A stretch of DNA of 64,000 nucleotides from Anastrepha obliqua (lineage: Eukaryota > Arthropoda > Insecta > Diptera > Tephritidae), in the NCBI RefSeq assembly GCF_027943255.1, contig NC_072896.1, forward strand, positions 1,054,001 through 1,118,000. The letters are read 5' to 3'. Numbering within the stretch: the first letter of the stretch is position 1; each line of letters opens with the position of its first letter. Shown one piece after another: positions 60,278 to 64,000 of this stretch. A model generated the notes under the pieces. That model worked only from the letters and a program-made list of their open reading frames with translations, did no database searches and was not told the DNA's origin. A program made the translations under genes and the position numbers.

Positions 60278-61438
60278 ATTAGAAACAGTTGTTCAATGGA
60301 AGCATATTCGGCGAGTTGTGTTATTTTAATATATCAGTATTATAATATAATCGACTTTTTGGTATGTATGTATATATTTTAAATTGGTTGTTTAAAAGCA
60401 ACTAAAATATTCGTCTTCAAGATGTGTAATGGGAAAAAGCAGCAGCTGTACACATGCCCTGCGGAGCTCCATTTTTGACCTTCGTAAAGCTGGAAAGTCG
60501 TACAGTGCAATTTCTAAACAAGTCAAATGCTAAAAAAAATGGTTTTTAACGCCACGTAAGAAAAGGCCCCAGAAAACTTCAGCAAAAATTGACCGCAAGA
60601 TAGCAATCATCTCCAAAAGCGACCCAAAAAAGACTTCCACTGACATCAAACGGGAAATTCAGGATCAATATAATTTCGAAATATCCAAGAGGACAATTGC
60701 TCGGCGTCTGGTCGAATCTGGACTGCATGGCAGAGCCCCTTCTAACCAAGATACAAAGGAGACGGCGAGTAGTCTTTGCGAGATCCCATTGGTCATGGAC
60801 TCCAAATTAATGGAAATATATCGTTTGGAGCGATGAGACTAAGATAAATCGCATAGGCCCAGATGGTAGAAGGTATGTTCCACGGCCAATCAACCAAGAA
60901 TTCAATCCTCGCTACGTTTCACGGGTAGTGAAGCATTGTGGAGGATTAATCATGGTGTGGGGATGTTTTTGGTGGAATGGTGTTGGCCCAATCCATAGGA
61001 TTGATGGAATTTTAAATAAGGAGAAATACGTCGATATACTAAAAAATGTAATGTTGCCGTGGGCTGAGGAAAATTTGCCTGTTATATGGAAGTTTCAACA
61101 GGATAATGATCCAAAGCACACGGCAAAGTTGACGAAACAGTTTTTCGACGAAAATTCCATCAATGTTTGGGAATGGCCATCATCCAGTTCGGACTTAAAC
61201 CCAATAGAGCATGTCTGGGGTGACGTTAAAAAAGCCGTGAGTGCCAAAAATATCCCAAATATGGATGTCCTTTTTGCCGAAGTAAAAACGGCATGGCAAG
61301 CAGTACCTGTGGCGCGCTGTCAGAATCTCATTACATCAATGCGCAATCGATGTGAGGTAGTGTTGAATCAAAAGGGTTATGGAACCAAATACTAACATAA
61401 TCTTTATGTTGATCTGATAATACATTACTGTTTCTAAT
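60278..61438 (+). mobile_element. Tc1-like transposon, about 1.16 kb
   Basis: TAATTAGAAACAG at 60276-60288 is matched exactly and inverted at 61428-61440; TA at each end is the target duplication. The interior carries a Tc1-type transposase whose catalytic residues are all present. A further inverted copy of TAATTAGAAAC lies at 61627-61637, so an alternative outer end, or a second element's terminus, is possible. Lesions in the coding region make the copy inactive. Confidence 0.85.
60429..61395 (+). pseudogene. Tc1-like transposase (DD34E residues retained)
   Basis: The ATG at 60429 opens MGKSSSCTHALRSSIFDLRK, a helix-turn-helix start, and meets a stop at 60531-60533. The same frame continues TPRKKRPQKTSAKIDRKIA and KTSTDIKREIQDQYNFEISK. 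Near 60740 the frame shifts to QRRRRVVFARSHWSWTPN, then a stop at about 60811, then WKYIVWSDETKINRIGPDGR (first Asp). The rest is open to 61395: GGLIMVWGCFWWNGVGPIHR, FQQDNDPKHTA (second Asp) and SDLNPIEHVWGDVK, whose Glu is exactly 34 residues after the second Asp. Three visible lesions plus a probable small deletion in the helix-turn-helix region. Confidence 0.9.
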
Positions 61439-64000
61439 TAGTTGCCCTATCCAAATCGTGCATTTCACATGCTTTAAAAAAAAAATATATATATTTAATA
61501 AAGAATTGCGATTAAATTGTTTTCCACTAGTTTTTAAGTTTATCATATGTTTAAATAAAATTGACAAAAAGTTATGAAAATACGTGTTTAAAAGGAAAAT
61601 GGAAAATTTATTTTGAAATAAGTGTCGTTTCTAATTAGCTGTCAACAGCTGTACATCTGTCTGCGCGCAATCAAGAAGGGGTTTTGGGGTTCAAATCATA
61701 AATCAAAAAAATTTCATTGGCTTAGAATACCAAATTACAGACATTGTCGTACTTTTCAGCTCGAAACTCACTTTTAGTAGTCATATGGATGCATTAATTC
61801 AGAATGCAAGCGCTACGCTAGCCTTTTTTCGTTAAATATTTGACTATACTTGTGATTTAGCTTTCATGAATAACGAAAGTGAACGACAGCTGGCGCACCT
61901 GCGGTGGGTGTCATTGTGGGAGGGTACGAAACGTGTCGAAAAAAATGTCTACCAACTCATTTTATACCGGGTGAAATTTTTTTCATGTATTGTTGACATT
62001 TAGTAGAATAAAAAAAAATAGTCAGCTGAACAGGCGAGCTTTTGAAATAAATTAAAAAGTAAAAGTACTTTAAGCCGATTGAAATTTTTTACATAATTTT
62101 GGACACTTATGACAATACACATAATAATGGTGGTCAGCTGCGTTTATAGCGGTGGGAAGACCGTCAGCCGAAGCAAGAATGTATCATTGCTTTCAGCTGA
62201 CGTATTTTCCCCCCTCTACGGGGGTGACGGTTGGTTTCGTCATCCATTGGATGGCGTCTGCCTTCAGTATTAAAATCAGTCGGCATGAAATGATGAGGTC
62301 AATATGACCCCTGGCTCCCGGACTATATTCTTTATGAGTTTGTCAAGTTGTGAGCTTGGTTGTGCTCATATCTTACGAATATTACCTTTTAACATACCTG
62401 TTAGGAACTGGCGCTAATTTGACAGGTTTTATGAGGAATTAAACAAATTCTATTATGCTATGAATGCCCTCATTCCGCAAGTCTTAAGTGAACTCAACAA
62501 TATCAAAGCTATCGACCTAGCATAGCTGGTAAGAATATAATTCCATGTTCTATAATATTGTATTCCATAGTCCATAAGGGCAATAAATTCTAATAATTAG
62601 GCCAAAAGTTAGCTATTTCAGTAGTTGACTACGAAATTCCCGACAGGGAGGCGACGAGTCTAAATTCGTTAAATTCTCCATTTTTTTTTTTTTCATTTTC
62701 GTCCGACTAAATGCCTTAATTGCTTCATTGTGAATAGGATTTAATTCGTTTTCATTCACTAACTAATTTTTTGTGAAAATGGACTTACACCGCTTTTAAA
62801 GAACGCGGCTCGTCTAACAATTTTTAAGCTTTCCTCACTTTTTATTAATAAAATATTGTAAGAAAAAATATAAATATTATATTTATAAGAGGATTTCATA
62901 CAAAACTTCCCCCACGAAAAAAATCGTGGTTGCGCGCTTGCATGCCTGCGTGCTGAAACAGAGCTACTTATGACACTATAAATGCTTATTGTTTAATTTT
63001 TCGTTTCCGTCTGTTGCTGTTTTTGTCTACACGATTAAAATATTTATGTTCGACCTTCAACATGCGAACGCGTCACGACGTCGCGTAGCTGCGCTGAACT
63101 TTTCGGCTGTCGACGGCAGCGATGCGGCTTGAGCGAACGATGGCTCGCATTAATGGCATTATTGTTGTGATTTCTTTCGGTTTGAGTTTTTGAACTTGAA
63201 TATTATTATTTTTTTGTTTTTGTGCCGGCTACTGGTTACCTTCGCTTTACCTTTGCATTAACACTTAGCCGAGCCGAGCATGTTTACACGCGTTTATTTA
63301 AATTTTTGTTTATTTCAATTTTGTTTTCTTAAACTTTTGTTGCTATGAGTTGACTTGTGTAGCTGCTTCCGCGATTTTTGTTTTCTCTCAGTTAACATAC
63401 CCCCATGCCCACATATGTACATATGTGCATATATATAAAAAGTAAATATTTTATAACAATTTCTGCCTGAAGTGTACGGAAATGTGCCAAGTTACTGCGC
63501 AGCGATCGCTGTTCGCCTGGTTAAAATAGTACAAAAAACTAATCAGGCTTCGTTGTGCACACTGCTTGGTGCCAAAGTAGTTTATTTCAGCCATGTGCTA
63601 GACGACATAGTTGAGCCGTATCGCGTGGCTTTAGAACGCAATGGAGGTGGATAAACTGCTCAGTTGTGGGCATCAAAGCACAATTTTCGTAGAACCCAAT
63701 TGTTATATTTGGCTTAAAAGTGATTTCGTTTAGAATTTTCTAGCCCTCTTTTTCTAGTCGCGGAGCTTCTTTGAGCTCAATTAGCATTTATTTGTTATCG
63801 CGCTGCTGCGCGCTGGTCTAGCCAGTGAATTTAGGCTTGTGGCTATTCTATGCGACACAGGCAAACAGCAAAAGGTGGTGGACAACGCATTTCATAAATG
63901 TTTCTACTAAAAGTTAATTAAAAAGACACATACAACTCATAACGAAAAACTACGACGAGGTTTTCATTTTTTAATATTTTTTTTAGTCGAGAAACCTTGG
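61439..64000. other. Non-coding stretch to the window end
   Basis: No gene recognised. Contains five CAGCTG words within 61646-62199 and a CpG-dense patch at 63063-63150. The 60-codon open frame at 63472-63654 has no known motif, although it follows a TATAAAAA at about 63434; it could be noise. Confidence 0.5.
61646..62199. promoter_or_regulatory. Cluster of CAGCTG E-box words
   Basis: CAGCTG occurs at 61646, 61887, 62023, 62135 and 62194, far more often than chance in AT-rich DNA. Two are in a GTCAGCTG context. CAGCTG is a known bHLH binding word. The regulatory role is an inference. Confidence 0.25.

Overview
This is AT-rich higher-fly DNA, most likely from a tephritid fruit fly. The evidence is the set of repeats. 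There are six relics of one DD41D, rosa-like mariner family (rosa was described from Ceratitis), a tRNA-derived SINE, RTE, I/LOA-like and Jockey/CR1-like LINE fragments, mariner, Tc1, hAT, piggyBac-like and foldback-like elements, and many CATA/GTAT microsatellites. Genus and species cannot be read from the window. I found no host protein-coding gene, rRNA or tRNA gene. Every open frame with recognisable protein content belongs to a transposable element, and nearly all are broken. The window therefore looks like intergenic DNA or the inside of a very large intron.

Layout. 0-1.3 kb: 3' part of an RNase H-bearing LINE. 3.4-5.5 kb: reverse transcriptase relic split by a mariner (3957-5181). 7.0-9.9 kb: a tRNA-derived SINE, then two RTE LINE fragments in opposite orientation, the second inside a TIR-bounded element. 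11.5-12.5 kb: a second mariner. 15.2-17.3 kb: a 5'-truncated RT/RNase H LINE with a 9-bp target duplication. 17.3-28.4 kb: mostly unannotatable DNA with mariner and rosa-like fragments. 28.5-30.1 kb: RT relic, a 368-bp deleted rosa-like element, a SINE piece and an inverted rosa-like 3' end. 32.4-34.2 kb: a hAT element with perfect 18-bp TIRs and a perfect 8-bp target duplication. 34.8-36.1 kb: a SINE split by a gypsy-like LTR, itself split by a LINE. 40.4-41.2 kb: another internally deleted rosa-like element. 54.1-57.0 kb: a TIR-bounded element carrying three further palindromic elements, including a 1-kb near-perfect inverted repeat. 60.3-61.4 kb: a Tc1 element that keeps its DD34E residues. 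The rest is AT-rich sequence with microsatellites.

The elements interact mainly as nests and parasites. Target duplications give an insertion order at three sites. The SINE shares its 3' end with the RTE LINE found in the same window, the expected signature of a SINE mobilised by that LINE. Two rosa-like copies lack the same 3' part of the transposase yet keep TA-flanked TIRs, so they look like non-autonomous derivatives. The most unusual structure is the 54.1-57.0 kb nest, which could be transcribed into long hairpin RNA. I saw no bacterial-type system, CRISPR array or other clearly novel machinery.
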